This document shows positions 38,401 through 43,390 of a DNA stretch of 64,000 nt, in pieces. Both the position numbers and the translations under genes were made by a program. A model generated the notes under the pieces. That model ran no database searches, was not told where the DNA came from, and saw only the letters and a list, made by a program, of their open reading frames with translations. Origin of the DNA: Eublepharis macularius (Eukaryota; Chordata; Lepidosauria; Squamata; Eublepharidae); the NCBI RefSeq assembly GCF_028583425.1, contig NC_072801.1, positions 20,604,001 to 20,668,000 on the forward strand. The letters run 5' to 3'. Position 1 is the first letter of the stretch. Each line of letters starts with the position of its first letter.

Positions 38401-41400
38401 AAATAAATGTTCAATGTCAAATAATTTTTCAGGGAGTCCTTCGAAGTGCAAAGTGCATTTGGGGGGAAGGTTTTTTCCTTTATTAGTTCTCTGATTTGCA
38501 TCACGGATAAATATCAGTTGACGCTTAACGTATCTGCTCTGTTTCATCAGCTGATGTTTAGGTTATGCTATTCTGCTTTTCCAGAGAGCTTTCCTTCTTC
38601 AAGGCATTGAAGCTTTATATGTTCTGACAGATGGGAAACCAGACACCAGTTGCAGTTTGGTTCTCCAAGAAATTGAAGTGCTGAGGAAGAAGCGCGTAGT
38701 GACCATTCACACAATTTCATTTAACTGCTCTGACAGGTGAATATTGCTTTGCTAAGAAAGATGACACTTTTTTAAAAGTTATGTTTGACAGAGGGAGGGG
38801 GAAATGTCTAGAAATTTATTACTTGATCATATTTATTTATTGATCAATTTATTACTTAATCATATTTTTACCTTCCCCTCCCTCTAAGGAGCTCAGGGCA
38901 GCACACTAAGTTTTCCTCTACCAAATTTAACAAATTACTGTTGATTTTTATGTATTCTTGCCCCCCACCAAAAAACCCCTCTCTACTTCTCCACTACATG
39001 CTAAGCTAACCTCAAAATACTCTGAAATGTTTTGAAAAGCCTACTGTTCAAGAATTATTTTGTAAGCAACATTATTTTTTAAAAAAACTAAAATGTTGTT
39101 TGTCTTTATTGCAACAGGTTACCAAAAAAACCCAAAGTCTAACCACCACCACCCCCCAACAGCTGCTTATCCCTTGCCTTCTTCATATTAATCCTAGAAC
39201 ACAATTTATTTATTTAGGTAGAATATTCAGTTTGGTGCAGTGGCTAGTCGGTGGAATGATGATTCAGAAGACCTGGACTCAAATCCTGACTCAGCTGTGA
39301 AACTGAGAGTCTCTCTACATGAGGACGTTCAAGTGTAGGGAGATGCATTGTTAACCGGGAAGCATAGTTTAGAAAGACAGAGCCAAAGGTTCTGACAATT
39401 TCACCTCTGTACAAGAGGGTAGTTTAAAAAGACAGAGCCTGCGGAGATCGCTCCACAGAGGATTTGTTAATTTCATCTTCACCTCAGGGAAGGCTCTGTC
39501 AATTTCACCTCCCCTTCCCAGAGGTGACGATGAAACTAACAAACTCTCTGAGGAGCGATCTCTGCTGACTCTGTTTTTAAAACTACACTTCCCGGCTAAC
39601 ATTGCATCTCCCTACACTTAAGCATCCCTGTGTAAGATGTCTTGTGTAGAGAGACTTTGACTGCATGACTTTGGGACAGGCACAGACACACCTCCCTCAC
39701 AGGACAGTTGTGAAGATAATGTGAAAGAGAGAACCATGTATACTGCCCTGAGCTCCTTGGAGGAATGGCAGGATAAAAATCTATTAGACAGTATTTCTCC
39801 TTTCTAAGCCCCAAAATACCAAACGTGACCTACGACAAAGGCTTAATGACAATAAAGCACTCTCATAGCTAGAAAAAAGAATAACTAATACTTAAAAATC
39901 AATCCACTAAAAGCAGGTGAGGTACAATAAAACACAACAACAACAGCAGCTGTCCAAAATATACAATAGCAGCCATTTAAAAGACCACTGCTGTCATCTT
40001 TGGAGACCCTGAATTGGGTAGCCCCCTTCTGAGATTAGGTGGGTGGCAACCTGGGAGAGGGCGTTCTCAGTCATGGCACCAAAACTCCGGAACTTTCTCC
40101 CCAAGGAGCTTTGCCTGTCCCCTCCTGTTGCCATCTTCCACTAGCAGATGAAGACTTTTTGTGTTTTGCTTGGTGTTCCCTCAATGATCCTTCCTTCACG
40201 CCCCAATGTTTTAACTATTACAAAAGTTTTCATTGTTATTTTTATGTCTTTGCATGCTTTAACTGTGGTTTTAATTGTGTTAATGATGTGTTGTCTCTAC
40301 ACAAGACATCTTACACAGGGATGCTTAAGTGTAGGGAGATGCAATGTTAGCTGGGAAGTGTAGTTTTAAAAACAGAGCCTGTGGAGTTCGCTCCACAGAG
40401 GATTTGTTAATTTCATCTTCACCTCAGGGAAGGCTCTGTCAATTTCACCTCCCCTTCCCAGAGGTGAAGATGAAACTCTCTGAGGAGCGATCTCTGCTGA
40501 CTCTGTTTTTAAAACTACACTTCCCGGCTAACATTGCATCTCCCTACACTTAAGTGTTGTTTTAGTTGTTTTAATGGCTGTAAAATATTATTTTATTATG
40601 CATGTTTTAATTTGTTAGCTGCCTTGGTGACCCTTAGGAGGGCGGAGAGGCGAGTTATAAATTTTGTTAAATAAAAAAAGACCTGTAAGCAAGCAAAATG
40701 TCAACTAATTTCAGAGGCCTTCCAGAACAAGCAAGTTGGCCAGAAAAAAACCCTGTGACGGGTATCCACCAATTTCAGTTCTTGTAATGGGGGGACATCA
40801 CCTGACCTCATTCTGCGTGCGTGTAAAAGTGGGAACAGCCAAAGCACAAACTTCTGTGTGACTTTTTATCATTGAGACTGAATGTACTTCTCAAAGCAGT
40901 GGCTATGATTAAAACATAGCTGGTCAGATAGATTGAAATGATTTCTTTAGAAGAGATCTGATTGGAATGCCTTTGGGAAAACCATTCCAAAGCACTTTAT
41001 GTCTCTGTTTGACCTTCAACAGAGGAGCCAATGATTTTCTCAAGAAGCTGGCTTGCCAGACTGGCGGACGCTACCATCGTTGCCATGGTGATGTGGACGG
41101 ACAGTTGGCAGCCCACCGGCTGCTGTCAGAAGGTTTCAAAGATGAAGATGTATGATCATTTAGCGCTTTCCTGCACACTGGATTTCTTTTTAAAACCATT
41201 CTTTATATTACCCTGCCCCACAACTTAAATCACAACTCTGCTGTGTATGTGTTTATTTAAATTTGAGGGTTTTTATAATATGCAATCCCATCCCTAGTTT
41301 AAATATATAATTATATTTATAATTCTGTCTCCCACGTTTCCCGTAGCTGATGTCTATGGAAATGTGTGCTAGAAACAAAAAGAACTATTTTTTAAAAATT

Positions 41401-42651
41401 TGACAAAGATCTGTTGAGAGAACATCTCCCACACAGCCCGGTAGTATTTTGTTCATGGGTTCTTTCAGTGGTAAGTATAAGTGTGATGAGATCTGGAGAC
41501 TTAGAATGGCTGTTTTTGTTTCTGTATGGGTATTCAAGGTGTAATTGGTTATAAACCCAAGCACACGTTTTCTTTTAGGATCCAGTTTTCCCCTTGTTTG
41601 AAGGAGATGATTTAAAGACACTTGCCGGTGAAGTAGCAAAAGCCAGGAGTTATTTAATGCAAGCAAAGTCTTTTAGGTGCGTATCTTACTATCTGCATTG
41701 ACCTGGATGGCCCAAGCTAGTTTGAACTTGTCCAATCTCAGAAGCTAAGAAGGGCTGGCCCTGGTTATTGGGAAACCACCAAGGGGACCCAGGGTCACTG
41801 TGCAGAGGCAGTCAGTGGCATCTCTGCTTATCTCTTGCCTTGAAAACCTTATAAAGTTGCCATCAGTTGGCTGTGGCTTGATGGCACACACATATTTTAC
41901 TATCTTTCAGTAAATGGTTCAATAACCAGTTCTGTTGGTTTATGTGTTGTGTACGAGGCTACACACGTGCATGTCTTGGTATCACATTTTTTATTGCTCG
42001 TTCTTCTTCATTCGGCAAGTGATGTTCACAGTCAGGAAAAAAAGAATGGGTTGGCTCCCTGGATTTGTTCCCCAAAGGGTATCACTTTCCTATATTGGAA
42101 GAAAGCATCAGTGCTAGCAGAATGGATCTGCAGGATCCAAGCCAGTGTGAGATTCTCTTTCCCATTGTCCTGAAAGAATAACCAGAATGGAGTGACAGTG
42201 GCCGTTTCCACACGGCTTACCTTGTTCTGGAAAACAGCGAAATCTCGCACGAAATCGCGCAAGAAGACACAATAACAGCGTCTTCTCACGAGATTTTGTG
42301 CGAGATTTCGCTGTTTTCCAGAACAAGGTAAGCCGTGTGGAAACGGCCAGTGTTAACCAATTTTTGGCAAGGGAATTGTCCAGCTCACACGGTAAGCTAC
42401 ATTGGTCTGGTTTACCTCCACGAGGTAATAGAACGTACTGTGCCATCATAGGTCAGGAGGGAAGATCCAGTTGTTCAATGCAGTTGTGTTTTCAAAATCC
42501 CATAACATATTCCCTCCACTGCATAAATAGTAATGTGCTGCTCATATTTATGCCAGAGAAGAATTGTACTAATTGCCTTCTCATGCCCTTTTTTATTATT
42601 AGATCACTATTGGAAAAAAAGGATTTAGACCACAAGGAGCATTCTGCATAA
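8355..42651 (+). CDS. VWA3A: VWA3A, von Willebrand factor A domain-containing protein 3A (31 coding exons; 5' end unresolved)
   Basis: Thirty-one exons joined by GT-AG splice sites with matching phases give 3507 nt including a TAA at 42649-42651 (1168 residues), near full length for this family. Three repeated modules are visible: a basic linker with the pattern Y-x-(K/R)R-(I/M)-(Q/E)WL, a VWA domain, then a G-x-(Y/F)H stretch and helical segment, at roughly residues 140-360, 480-710 and 905-1160. VWA domains bind ligands through a MIDAS metal site (DxSxS). The third module has it intact (DTSGSM); the first has DTSNI and the second DISATSS, so metal binding there is doubtful. There is no signal peptide or membrane segment. 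VWA3A is an intracellular protein associated with motile cilia and sperm tails; that is family knowledge, not seen here. The next gene downstream is SDR42E2, the known neighbour. An in-frame ATG at 8382 could be the start, or further 5' exons exist. Confidence 0.93.
8703..8909 (+). mobile_element. Penelope-like inverted unit, copy A
   Basis: 207 bp flanked by a 14-bp perfect target duplication CTTGATGAAAAATA (8689-8702 and 8910-8923). The first part is the inverted complement of the second, joined near 8785; the plus arm has GTGAGCTGTGGCTCAC hairpin then AAAAGCTCATACC. Confidence 0.85.
9161..9287 (+). CDS. VWA3A: VWA3A coding exon 2
   Basis: 127 bp between TTTTGCAG and GTAAGG; the first base completes a codon and the exon ends in phase 0. 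It encodes HINQAHDLL near its end. Confidence 0.85.
9515..9570 (-). mobile_element. Penelope-like fragment (minus)
   Basis: TGAGTCCAGTGGTACCTTAG followed by ACCAACAAGATT matches the inverted arms elsewhere. Short. Confidence 0.5.
9660..9960 (-). mobile_element. GGGA-rich run and LINE-tail-like repeat
   Basis: GGGA/GGAA purine run 9660-9712, then CCCTGTGGAAGGAATTCTGC and GGCCCTGCTTCTGGG, similar to squamate LINE 3' tails in antisense. Tentative. Confidence 0.4.
10180..10304 (+). CDS. VWA3A: VWA3A coding exon 3
   Basis: 125 bp, phase 0 in, two bases over. The acceptor is AATAG and the donor GTAAGT. It encodes a stretch with DWMQSYGLESLKLTLDDL. No domain is assigned. Confidence 0.88.
10380..10451 (+). 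CDS. VWA3A: VWA3A coding exon 4
   Basis: 72 bp between ATTCTTAG and GTAAGT; one base completes a codon and two are left over. Acidic, helical (EAEQIEFTAEAVADFETRL). Confidence 0.88.
10875..12248. mobile_element. Large GGGTTGCCA-ended element, interrupted by an L1 piece
   Basis: Ends TA|GGGTTGCCA (10875) and TGGCAACCC|TA (12248), compatible with a 2-bp TA target duplication. The interior is GC-rich with GTGCACATGC/ATGACATCA motifs. The L1-like piece at 11094-11627 sits inside it. Confidence 0.6.
11094..11627 (-). mobile_element. L1-type LINE fragment with reverse-transcriptase remnant
   Basis: A minus-strand ORF (11630-11382) reads like L1 reverse transcriptase: NYRPILLINNDYKILARILA, then DDQAGFLPNRQ. 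The insertion is flanked by a 17-bp perfect duplication (11077-11093 and 11628-11644). It is truncated at both sides of the RT; no catalytic YxDD is present. Confidence 0.85.
12899..12953 (+). CDS. VWA3A: VWA3A coding exon 5 (linker of module 1)
   Basis: 55 bp between TCTTTTAG and GTAATA, ending in phase 0. It encodes YDKRIQWLLQDSRK, the first copy of the linker that precedes each VWA domain. Confidence 0.92.
13463..13654. mobile_element. GGCC palindromic MITE, copy 2
   Basis: 192 bp, near-perfect inverted repeat from GGCCCTTTTCACAC to GTGTGAAAAGGGCT. CpG decay changed the core to TCTCGTGAGA. CAG|GTAAGC at 13634. Target duplication unclear. Confidence 0.85.
13693..13791 (+). CDS. VWA3A: VWA3A coding exon 6 (start of VWA domain 1)
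   Basis: 99 bp, phase 0 both ends, CTCTCCAG acceptor and GTAAGC donor. It encodes LFGVIQGRRIGVLIDTSN: the first beta strand followed by a MIDAS-like DTSN in which the last serine of DxSxS is replaced. Confidence 0.94.
14040..14146 (+). CDS. VWA3A: VWA3A coding exon 7 (VWA 1)
   Basis: 107 bp between TTCCTTCAG and GTAAGT, leaving two bases. It continues VWA 1 with YVKRLYFLSFGTEASPLW. Confidence 0.93.
14560..14765 (+). mobile_element. tRNA-headed SINE
   Basis: GCCAGTGTTGAG...GGTTTGAATCCTCG box, GGCCAGTCTTCCTCAGCC body. Confidence 0.55.
14770..15010 (-). mobile_element. Repeat with hammerhead-like core (Penelope/retrozyme-like), minus
   Basis: A very common squamate repeat. On the minus strand it reads CTGAAGA (14863-14857), hairpin GCCAGCCACAGCTGCTGGC, GAAA (14836-14833). 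See findings. Confidence 0.55.
15174..15299 (+). CDS. VWA3A: VWA3A coding exon 8 (VWA 1)
   Basis: 126 bp between CTTCCTAG and GTATGT. It contains SGGCNLLKALKKAF, matching the position where VWA domains place their second metal-binding loop, then a strand LDALVIIAGS. Confidence 0.93.
15691..15898 (+). mobile_element. 5S-rRNA-derived SINE
   Basis: AACTAAGCAGGGTTGGCC and GCACTTGGATGGGA match 5S rRNA; tail CAGTTGCAACTTGATGG. Confidence 0.85.
15933..16746. mobile_element. hAT-type non-autonomous element
   Basis: 814 bp with 8-bp perfect duplication CTAATCAT (15925-15932, 16747-16754) and ends TAGAGATTGGCAC / GTGCCCATGTCTA. Dense in CGAA/TTCG text near both ends. No transposase ORF. Confidence 0.85.
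16954..17062 (+). CDS. VWA3A: VWA3A coding exon 9 (VWA 1)
   Basis: 109 bp between GACTCAG and GTAAGT, ending in phase 0. It encodes PDQSSEILSDYIQQC and a further beta strand. Confidence 0.92.
17305..17545 (+). mobile_element. CR1-type LINE 3' fragment
   Basis: Contains ATGGCTAGCAG, GGCAAGAGCAAAGGAAGGC and TGGACCATTGGTCTGATCCA, the opposite orientation of the copy at 20240. Confidence 0.65.
17640..17840 (-). mobile_element. tRNA-SINE-like fragment (minus)
   Basis: Antisense body (TCCATTTTATC, CTGTAAGATAGGCTGAGAGA) and box-like GATCTTGGGTCTCC. Confidence 0.45.
18080..18288 (+). mobile_element. tRNA-headed SINE
   Basis: GGTATTGTGGTTAGAATG head, GGTTCGAATCCCC B box, tail CACTTTGAGTCCCCATTGAG. 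Confidence 0.65.
18297..18527. mobile_element. hAT MITE, family H1, copy 1
   Basis: 8-bp duplication AGTAAATC (18289-18296, 18528-18535), right end AAAAAAAGCCCTG, left end CAG with the adjacent pyrimidine run deleted. Palindromic middle around CCAGACAGAGGGGAGTT. Confidence 0.88.
18618..18800. mobile_element. GGCC palindromic MITE, copy 3
   Basis: 183 bp; 3-bp duplication CAC (18615-18617, 18801-18803); ends TTTCCACAC...GTGTGGAAACGGCC. Confidence 0.87.
18934..18999 (+). CDS. VWA3A: VWA3A coding exon 10 (end of VWA 1)
   Basis: 66 bp, phase 0 both ends, ACACAG acceptor and GTAGGT donor. It contains GGHYHSC, the first of three G-x-(Y/F)H motifs that close each module. Confidence 0.9.
19090..19281. 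mobile_element. GGCC palindromic MITE, copy 4
   Basis: 192 bp; duplication TCA (19087-19089, 19282-19284); intact TCTCGCGAGA at 19164-19173; CAG|GTAAGT at 19261. The left arm holds the same donor in antisense. Confidence 0.92.
19300..19980. other. AT-rich intron stretch
   Basis: Very AT-rich and possibly an old L1 3' end, but I cannot anchor it. No exon. Confidence 0.4.
20089..20214 (+). CDS. VWA3A: VWA3A coding exon 11
   Basis: 126 bp, phase 0 both ends, GACCTCAG acceptor and GTAAGC donor. Charged and helical (LDMILHERRRAEDLLSIINK). Confidence 0.92.
20240..21170 (-). mobile_element. CR1-type LINE 3' fragment split by a hAT MITE
   Basis: GCCCTGCTGGATCAGACCGA before and CACTATCCACCATGAATGGG, TTTTCATCATAGGGAGG after the insert at 20332-20755; the order matches the widely spread amniote CR1 tail in antisense. 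Confidence 0.7.
20332..20755. mobile_element. GC-rich hAT MITE, family H2, copy 1
   Basis: Ends CAGGGCC...GGCCCTG with duplication CCCTATTG / CTCTATTG (7 of 8; 20324-20331, 20756-20763). Interior of degenerate GC-rich repeats (TGCCCCGCAGGACAGGGGG). Confidence 0.87.
21290..21428 (+). CDS. VWA3A: VWA3A coding exon 12
   Basis: 139 bp, phase 0 in, one base over. The acceptor TTTAG at 21289 was preferred to a second AG at 21299, because only 21290 keeps the frame set by exon 11. It encodes IVPLSPACLLPKPP. Confidence 0.85.
21478..22200 (-). mobile_element. LINE-like repeat, family L (copy 2) with internal tandem duplication
   Basis: Same unit as 1834-2490. A 281-bp block is duplicated in tandem (21633-21913 and 21914-about 22190) at very high identity, so the duplication is recent. 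Confidence 0.8.
22343..22446 (+). CDS. VWA3A: VWA3A coding exon 13
   Basis: 104 bp between TGTAATAG and GTGAGT; two bases complete a codon and it ends in phase 0 (LYQVLAPNAFSPVEEFVP). Confidence 0.92.
23150..23305 (+). mobile_element. Penelope-like inverted unit, copy B
   Basis: Left part antisense (TCCAGCAGCACCTTAAAAGT ... AAGCTTTCAAGAGTC), right part sense tail (TTGAATTCAAATCTTGCTGC, ATGGCTACCCAC). The antisense arm contains CTGAGGA and GAAAGCTTATACC. Confidence 0.7.
23335..23415 (+). CDS. VWA3A: VWA3A coding exon 14
   Basis: 81 bp, phase 0 both ends, CCTTTCAG acceptor and GTGAGT donor (FEWHDGTIKNVHVDPP). Confidence 0.92.
24218..24312 (+). CDS. VWA3A: VWA3A coding exon 15 (linker of module 2)
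   Basis: 95 bp between GCTCTCAG and GTGAAT, leaving two bases. It encodes YERRIEWLSVRSRRLWGT, the second linker copy, alignable with exons 5 and 25. Confidence 0.9.
24790..24909 (+). CDS. VWA3A: VWA3A coding exon 16 (start of VWA 2)
   Basis: 120 bp between CTCCTGTAG and GTAAGT. It begins VWA 2 with VVLLIDISATSSMY; the MIDAS position reads DISAT, not a canonical DxSxS. Confidence 0.93.
25052..25126 (+). CDS. VWA3A: VWA3A coding exon 17 (VWA 2)
   Basis: 75 bp between TTCTTGCAG and GTAGGT, phase 2 to 2. It encodes FGKDIKPWQPEMVP, typical of the VWA strand-loop after helix 1. Confidence 0.93.
26437..26871. mobile_element. hAT MITE, family H3
   Basis: 435 bp with perfect 8-bp duplication CCCTTGGG (26429-26436, 26872-26879); ends CAGGGCTCATTT / AAAATGACCCCTG. 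The interior repeats GCCATTTTGGGCCC-like text. Confidence 0.85.
27066..27186 (+). mobile_element. Penelope-like unit, copy C (simple, 5'-truncated)
   Basis: 121 bp with 9-bp duplication TCATAGGAT (27057-27065, 27187-27195). Contains TGACGA at 27067-27072, a GAGAGC/GTTCTC stem and CGAAAGCTTATGC, then TTAGTCTTAAAGGTGCTACT. Confidence 0.82.
27298..27442 (+). CDS. VWA3A: VWA3A coding exon 18 (VWA 2)
   Basis: 145 bp between CTTCTAG and GTAAGC, ending in phase 0. It contains GTRNLMSALRRAV at the second metal-loop position and the strand GIYLLTTGIPDQD. Confidence 0.94.
27704..27899 (+). CDS. VWA3A: VWA3A coding exon 19 (VWA 2)
   Basis: 196 bp between CCTTTCAG and GTGCCA, leaving one base. It ends VWA 2 with ASGRFHWF, the second G-x-(Y/F)H motif. 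Confidence 0.92.
28060..28580 (+). mobile_element. L2/CR1-like LINE 3' end, split by a hAT MITE
   Basis: AGTGGGTGAAGACATTTTTG ... insert ... TTGGCACCATGGGGACCC, GGAAAGGTGGCATTAAAATG and an A-rich tail. Similar tails are at 40170-40680 and 59890-60065. Confidence 0.65.
28163..28421. mobile_element. hAT MITE, family H1, copy 2
   Basis: 259 bp, perfect 8-bp duplication GTTATAGT (28155-28162, 28422-28429), ends CAGGGCTTTTTTTC / GAAAAAAAGCCCTG (one base off exact symmetry), long palindromic middle. Confidence 0.94.
29281..29351 (+). CDS. VWA3A: VWA3A coding exon 20
   Basis: 71 bp between GGGCAG and GTAGGC, ending in phase 0. Helical tail of module 2 (SGDISSILSEMEKAV). Confidence 0.91.
29570..29790 (+). 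repeat. GGCAGCCATTTTGTG repeat
   Basis: Three imperfect copies of a GGCAGCCATTTTGTG-type unit, spaced about 60 bp. Family unknown. Confidence 0.5.
29943..30101 (+). CDS. VWA3A: VWA3A coding exon 21
   Basis: 159 bp, phase 0 both ends, AATTTCAG acceptor and GTACGA donor. It contains a basic run GRKKRKPQKLPFPKP, which could be a flexible or nuclear-signal-like linker. Confidence 0.92.
30228..31479. mobile_element. GGTCGAATCC-ended element (copy 1)
   Basis: 1252 bp, 3-bp duplication CAT (30225-30227, 31480-31482), ends GGTCGAATCCACATT / AATGTGGATTCGACC. Shares most of its sequence with 61780-62656. An internal GGATTCGGCC near 31038 may mark a nested relative. Confidence 0.88.
31815..31870 (-). 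mobile_element. Penelope-like fragment (minus)
   Basis: GTCTGTAGCACCTTAAAGAC matches the family's arm. Short. Confidence 0.45.
32080..32297 (-). mobile_element. tRNA SINE with GTT tail (minus)
   Basis: Antisense of the copy at 32548: CACTCAGAGTGGTTTACAAA, AAGGTCACCCAGATAGC, TTAACCACTACACC. Confidence 0.8.
32410..32905 (-). mobile_element. tRNA SINE (minus) split by a younger SINE
   Basis: The body 32410-32547 and head 32798-32905 (GGAATTCGAACCTGGGTCTC) belong together; the insert between is the plus SINE. Confidence 0.65.
32548..32797 (+). mobile_element. tRNA SINE with GTT tail
   Basis: GCCAGTTTGGTGTAGTGGTT head (A box), GGTTTGATTCC B box, GTGACCTTGGGTCAGTCACA body, (GTT)n tail. Confidence 0.85.
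33254..33359 (+). CDS. VWA3A: VWA3A coding exon 22
   Basis: 106 bp, phase 0 in, one base over. The AG at 33249 would bring in a stop, so CACAG at 33253 is chosen; donor GTGAGT at 33360 is chosen over GTAGGT at 33356 because exon 23 needs one carried base. Lysine-rich (GRRKKYKSKK). Confidence 0.85.
34425..34522 (+). CDS. VWA3A: VWA3A coding exon 23
   Basis: 98 bp between TTCCCTAG and GTATGA, ending in phase 0 (HKKYSKPKCVRKAIPFVILP). Confidence 0.9.
34603..34809 (+). CDS. VWA3A: VWA3A coding exon 24
   Basis: 207 bp, phase 0 both ends. The acceptor CACAG at 34602 keeps frame; the AG at 34591 would not. The donor is GTAAGT. Basic (FSIKKLKLDLPR). Confidence 0.86.
35044..35152 (+). CDS. VWA3A: VWA3A coding exon 25 (linker of module 3)
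   Basis: 109 bp between GTTTCTAG and GTATGT, leaving one base. It encodes LRCYVKRMQWLLSG, the third linker copy. Confidence 0.93.
35724..35915. mobile_element. GGCC palindromic MITE, copy 5 (CpG-intact)
   Basis: 192 bp, duplication CAA (35721-35723, 35916-35918). Near-perfect palindrome with two intact TCTCGCGAGA motifs (35798-35807, 35832-35841) and CAG|GTAAGT at 35895. The least CpG-decayed copy, so probably the youngest. Confidence 0.94.
36262..36406 (+). CDS. VWA3A: VWA3A coding exon 26 (start of VWA 3)
   Basis: 145 bp between GAAATAG and GTAATG. It completes SRRLFGVILEANICILID and continues with TSGSMDP, so D-T-S-G-S is a canonical MIDAS, the only one in the protein. Confidence 0.95.
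36694..36890 (+). mobile_element. Penelope-like inverted unit, copy D
   Basis: 197 bp between perfect 13-bp duplications GGGCAACCTGAAA (36681-36693, 36891-36903). A minus arm and a plus arm of about 75 bp each meet near 36769; the plus arm has CTGATGA (36766) and GAAA (36789), and the 3' text GACTAACACGGCTAACTTCT. Confidence 0.92.
36949..37093 (+). CDS. VWA3A: VWA3A coding exon 27 (VWA 3)
   Basis: 145 bp between CTTTTCAG and GTTTGT, ending in phase 0. It holds FNLISFAEDVTAW and HGNTSILKAL, where the threonine fits the second MIDAS loop. Confidence 0.95.
37345..37522 (+). mobile_element. Penelope-like inverted unit, copy E
   Basis: Minus arm (CAATGGCACCTTATAGACCA ... CTTTCGAGAGTC) then plus arm (GGTCTTTAAGGTGCCACTGG, GCAGACTAAGCC). 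Confidence 0.72.
37523..37864. mobile_element. AGCCAAGCTACAAGTGAC palindromic MITE, copy 1
   Basis: Arms of about 110 bp with TCAAGTTTTGATGGGAAATG inverted on the other side, unrelated 100-bp middle. CTA flanks both ends (37520-37522, 37865-37867). Confidence 0.75.
37913..38112. mobile_element. Same palindromic MITE, copy 2
   Basis: 200 bp, arms meet at a short loop near 38010. Confidence 0.8.
38585..38736 (+). CDS. VWA3A: VWA3A coding exon 28 (VWA 3)
   Basis: 152 bp between TTTTCCAG and GTGAAT. It encodes LYVLTDGKPDTS, the typical VWA strand ending in TDG, and IHTISFNCSD. Confidence 0.95.
39225..39790 (+). mobile_element. tRNA SINE split by a palindromic MITE
   Basis: Head GTTTGGTGCAGTGGCTAGT to about 39307, body ATGACTTTGGGACAGGCACA from 39660; a 349-bp MITE lies between. 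Confidence 0.65.
39308..39656. mobile_element. TCTCTACA-ended palindromic MITE, copy 1
   Basis: Ends AGTCTCTCTACA / TGTAGAGAGACT; inner arms AAGTGTAGGGAGATGC and complement. Contains two extra segments relative to copy 2. Confidence 0.8.
39945..40680 (+). mobile_element. L2/CR1-like LINE 3' end split by a MITE
   Basis: GGAACTTTCTCCCCAAGGAG upstream and TGCCTTGGTGACCCTTAGG, AAATTTTGTTAAATAAA downstream of the insert. Confidence 0.65.
40297..40554. mobile_element. TCTCTACA-ended palindromic MITE, copy 2
   Basis: Shares long identical tracts with copy 1 (for example from AGGATTTGTTAATTTC to CTTCCCAGAGGTGA). The right outer end is missing beyond CACTTAA. Confidence 0.78.
41023..41149 (+). CDS. 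VWA3A: VWA3A coding exon 29 (end of VWA 3)
   Basis: 127 bp between TCAACAG and GTATGA, ending in phase 0. It contains FLKKLACQTGGRYHRC, the third G-x-YH motif. Confidence 0.94.
41579..41676 (+). CDS. VWA3A: VWA3A coding exon 30
   Basis: 98 bp between TCTTTTAG and GTGCGT, leaving two bases. Helical tail (LKTLAGEVAKARSYLMQA). Confidence 0.92.
41700..41893 (+). mobile_element. 5S-rRNA-derived SINE
   Basis: CAATCTCAGAAGCTAAGAAG and GGCCCTGGTTATTGGG follow 5S rRNA; tail GTTGGCTGTGGCTTGATGGC. Confidence 0.85.
42200..42348. mobile_element. GGCC palindromic MITE, copy 6
   Basis: 149 bp, duplication AGT (42197-42199, 42349-42351), ends GGCCGTTTCCACACGG and complement; AAG|GTAAGC at 42328. It lies 254 bp before the last VWA3A exon. 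Confidence 0.93.
42603..42651 (+). CDS. VWA3A: VWA3A terminal coding exon 31
   Basis: Acceptor ATTATTAG, one base completes arginine, then SLLEKKDLDHKEHSA and TAA at 42649. The 3' UTR is not delimited; the first ATTAAA after the stop is at 43877-43882 and may be the poly(A) signal, but a hAT MITE at 42990-43390 lies between. Confidence 0.88.
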
Positions 42652-42989
42652 TGTTGCAGTCTCCAGGTAGGACAAAATGAAATCTCTGCTGAAAGTAAAG
42701 AATGTAGGTATCTTTCAAACAAAGTCGCCAGCTATATTTGGAGAACATCGGTGTGTTGTTATAAATCAATAACTCCAATGTTTTTAGCACTGTGCTGGCT
42801 TATTCTGGCAGATCCAAACTGGGAAGGAGTGCCCATCATTTCTAAAGACCTCTTGCAGTGGATGGCGCTGGTTCCAGGCTTACGGGGAGCTCGTCTTCTT
42901 GCCACTGCCTGTTCTTTCCCTTCTCCCTCTCAAGGCTCAATCCCCAATGCCACCCAATGGGAAAGGATGGAGTGAATGTGACTTGTACC

Positions 42990-43390
42990 CAAGGCTTTTT
43001 TTCTGGGAAAAGAGGTGGTGGAACTCAGAGGGTTGCCAGCACAGGGGGCAACTCTTGGCGGGAGGTGGTGCCCCTGGTACCACATGTGCGCCCGCAAAGT
43101 GTGCGCATGCTCCCAGGACCAATGACGTCACTTTGGGTCCTCTGGAACAAGGGGGGAGTTTTTAAAAGTTTAAATCGCCCTTGGCAAAAATGTTCACATG
43201 GCTGGTGGCCCCACCCCTTGATCTCCAGACAGAGGGGAGTTTAGATTGCCCTCTGTGCCACTCCGGCGCGGAGGGCAATCTAATCCCCCCCCCGGTCTGG
43301 AGATCAGGGGGTGGGGCCACCAGCCATGTGAACATTTTCAAGAGATTCCGGAACTCCGTTCGACCGCGTTCCAGTTGAAAAAAAGCCCTG
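42990..43390. mobile_element. hAT MITE, family H1, copy 3 (inverted, enlarged)
   Basis: 401 bp, perfect 8-bp duplication CTTGTACC (42982-42989, 43391-43398). An extra segment at about 43030-43180 (ATGACGTCAC, GTGCGCATGC) is absent from copies 1 and 2. Confidence 0.92.
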
